Below are positions 45,213-46,004 of a DNA stretch of 46,004 nt, one piece after another. Positions within the stretch are counted from its first letter, which is position 1, and each line of letters begins with the position of its first letter. The stretch is taken from assembly GCF_001436305.1 (NCBI RefSeq), contig NZ_AZFO01000015.1, forward strand, positions 1 through 46,004. Reading direction: 5' to 3'. Source of the DNA: Lactobacillus ultunensis DSM 16047. Lineage in GTDB: Bacteria; Bacillota; Bacilli; Lactobacillales; Lactobacillaceae. The position numbers were made by a program, and so were the translations under genes. The notes beneath the pieces were generated by a model. It had not been told where the DNA came from and made no database searches. It saw only the letters and a list, made by a program, of their open reading frames with translations.

Positions 45213-45861
45213 ATTTTTCTTCTTTCAAGATAAAGGGCTTAATTACTTCCCAATCCTTTTTTATATCTTTAGCTAATTTTCGATTATAGAATACAGCTGC
45301 TGGGTGATATTCTGGGAAAATAGTATATTTTTCTTCAGACCAAATATAACCATCTTTCTGTTTATTCAATTTTAAAATTGAAGTATTCTTGATCACTTTT
45401 CCATGTTCAGCAGAAATTTTATGTCCAGGTCCAATTAATCTCTCTAAACCAGTATTTCCCAATGCCACAATCAACTTAGGCTGGGCATATGCAATTTCAT
45501 AATCCAAAAAAGGTGCATGTGCTAATATTTCTTTTTTAGTAGGTTTACGATTAGGATATTTAGTAACCTCCTTGTTTTCTCTTTTACTAAAAACCTTCTT
45601 AATACTATAAGGACGACTTCGAACAGCACTAGTGATATAAACCTGATCTCGAGTTAAGCCAATCTGTTTCAAAGATTTATCCAGTTCTTTGCCAGCGTCA
45701 CCACTGAATGGAATATTGTTTACAATCTCGTTACGACCTGGCGCTTCACCTACAATCATTAATAATGGGTATCGCGGACCACTTCCCGAATTAATGCCCT
45801 CAAGTTTCATACCCTTTGAACGTTGCCTAACTTCATTAATCAATTTTTTTGGATAATCCAT
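45205..45861 (-). CDS. Uracil-DNA glycosylase superfamily protein, family-4-like
   Basis: A 218-residue protein with UDG motif A GEAPGRNE (about residues 38-45), PFSGDAG, the structural segment LIVALGNTGLERLIG and motif B HPAAVFYN near the C-terminus. This is the family-4/5 pattern of base-excision-repair glycosylases. The protein contains no cysteine, so the 4Fe-4S cluster typical of family 4 is absent. Activity is therefore inferred, not assured. ATG at 45861. Coupled with the SGNH hydrolase gene. Confidence 0.85.
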   Translation of the reverse strand: MDYPKKLINEVRQRSKGMKLEGINSGSGPRYPLLMIVGEAPGRNEIVNNIPFSGDAGKELDKSLKQIGLTRDQVYITSAVRSRPYSIKKVFSKRENKEVTKYPNRKPTKKEILAHAPFLDYEIAYAQPKLIVALGNTGLERLIGPGHKISAEHGKVIKNTSILKLNKQKDGYIWSEEKYTIFPEYHPAAVFYNRKLAKDIKKDWEVIKPFILKEEKYE

Positions 45862-45917
45862 TATTGTTCACTTCCTAATTTATTAATTACACTAATTATA
45901 ATTAATAAGCAAATGTA

Positions 45918-45946
45918 TTTCATGTAATAGAAATTTAATGTATAAT
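45918..45946 (+). promoter_or_regulatory. Plus-strand promoter candidate at right edge
   Basis: TTTCAT (45918-45923), 17-bp spacer, TATAAT (45941-45946). It would drive a gene or RNA that continues past the window. The last 30 bases hold CCAC/GTGG (45991-46002) as a short hairpin. Confidence 0.4.
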
Positions 45947-46004
45947 GAATTCAATTTAAGATAGCAAAAACCGCCGGTGTTGATACAATCCCACTAAAGT
46001 GGAC

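Noticed and set aside
1-46004. CRISPR array, prophage or defence island
   Set aside because: No regular spacer-repeat pattern, integrase, phage structural gene or known defence domain was seen in the window.

Overview
The window reads as a single chromosomal segment of an AT-rich Gram-positive bacterium, most likely a Lactobacillus of the acidophilus/crispatus/helveticus/gasseri group. The basis is a PolC-type replicase, a Firmicutes-type hrcA-grpE-dnaK-dnaJ operon with CIRCE operators, a Bacillus-type LexA box, a cytosolic PepO, and the gene order rpsB-tsf-pyrH-frr-uppS-cdsA-rseP-proS-polC-rimP-nusA-ylxR-ylxQ-infB-rbfA-truB-ribF. The species call is inference from gene content and protein flavour; no search was run.

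Layout, following the main (minus) strand from right to left. At 45.9-44.4 kb lie a translationally coupled uracil-DNA-glycosylase-like gene and an SGNH hydrolase, facing a plus-strand lexA. Divergent from lexA are two small conserved genes (ynzC/DUF896 and yneF), then a two-gene heterodimeric ABC exporter (42.97-39.4 kb) and the endopeptidase gene pepO (39.3-37.4 kb). Two plus-strand membrane-lipid genes, plsC and cfa (35.4-37.3 kb), sit in their own terminator-bounded units. A methyltransferase/GIY-YIG fusion gene follows, then the long housekeeping series for translation, isoprenoid and lipid metabolism, replication and transcription (34.2-14.7 kb).

Between ribF and hrcA is an ABC-F ATPase gene of the antibiotic-resistance (Lsa/Msr-like) type. 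Its roughly 225-nt leader holds two tandem terminator-like hairpins and up to three very short leader ORFs; it is the most interesting regulatory region here. The heat-shock operon (12.9-8.1 kb) is preceded by two CIRCE elements. Then come an MFS exporter, an unrecognised plus-strand gene (5985-6647) whose promoter overlaps a cre-like site, and the series lepA-srtA-recJ-apt up to the left edge.

Most of the window is ordinary core genome. Interest lies in the regulation: leaders with hairpins upstream of abcF, rimP-nusA, rpsB and recJ; promoters embedded in terminators (pepO); a hairpin between dnaK and dnaJ; and the SOS box at lexA. A few proteins deviate from family norms: the fused methyltransferase/GIY-YIG protein, a cysteine-free family-4-like UDG, a PlsC with HX4E in place of HX4D, and NusA with an acidic tail. 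Nothing that clearly amounts to a defence system, prophage or CRISPR array was seen.
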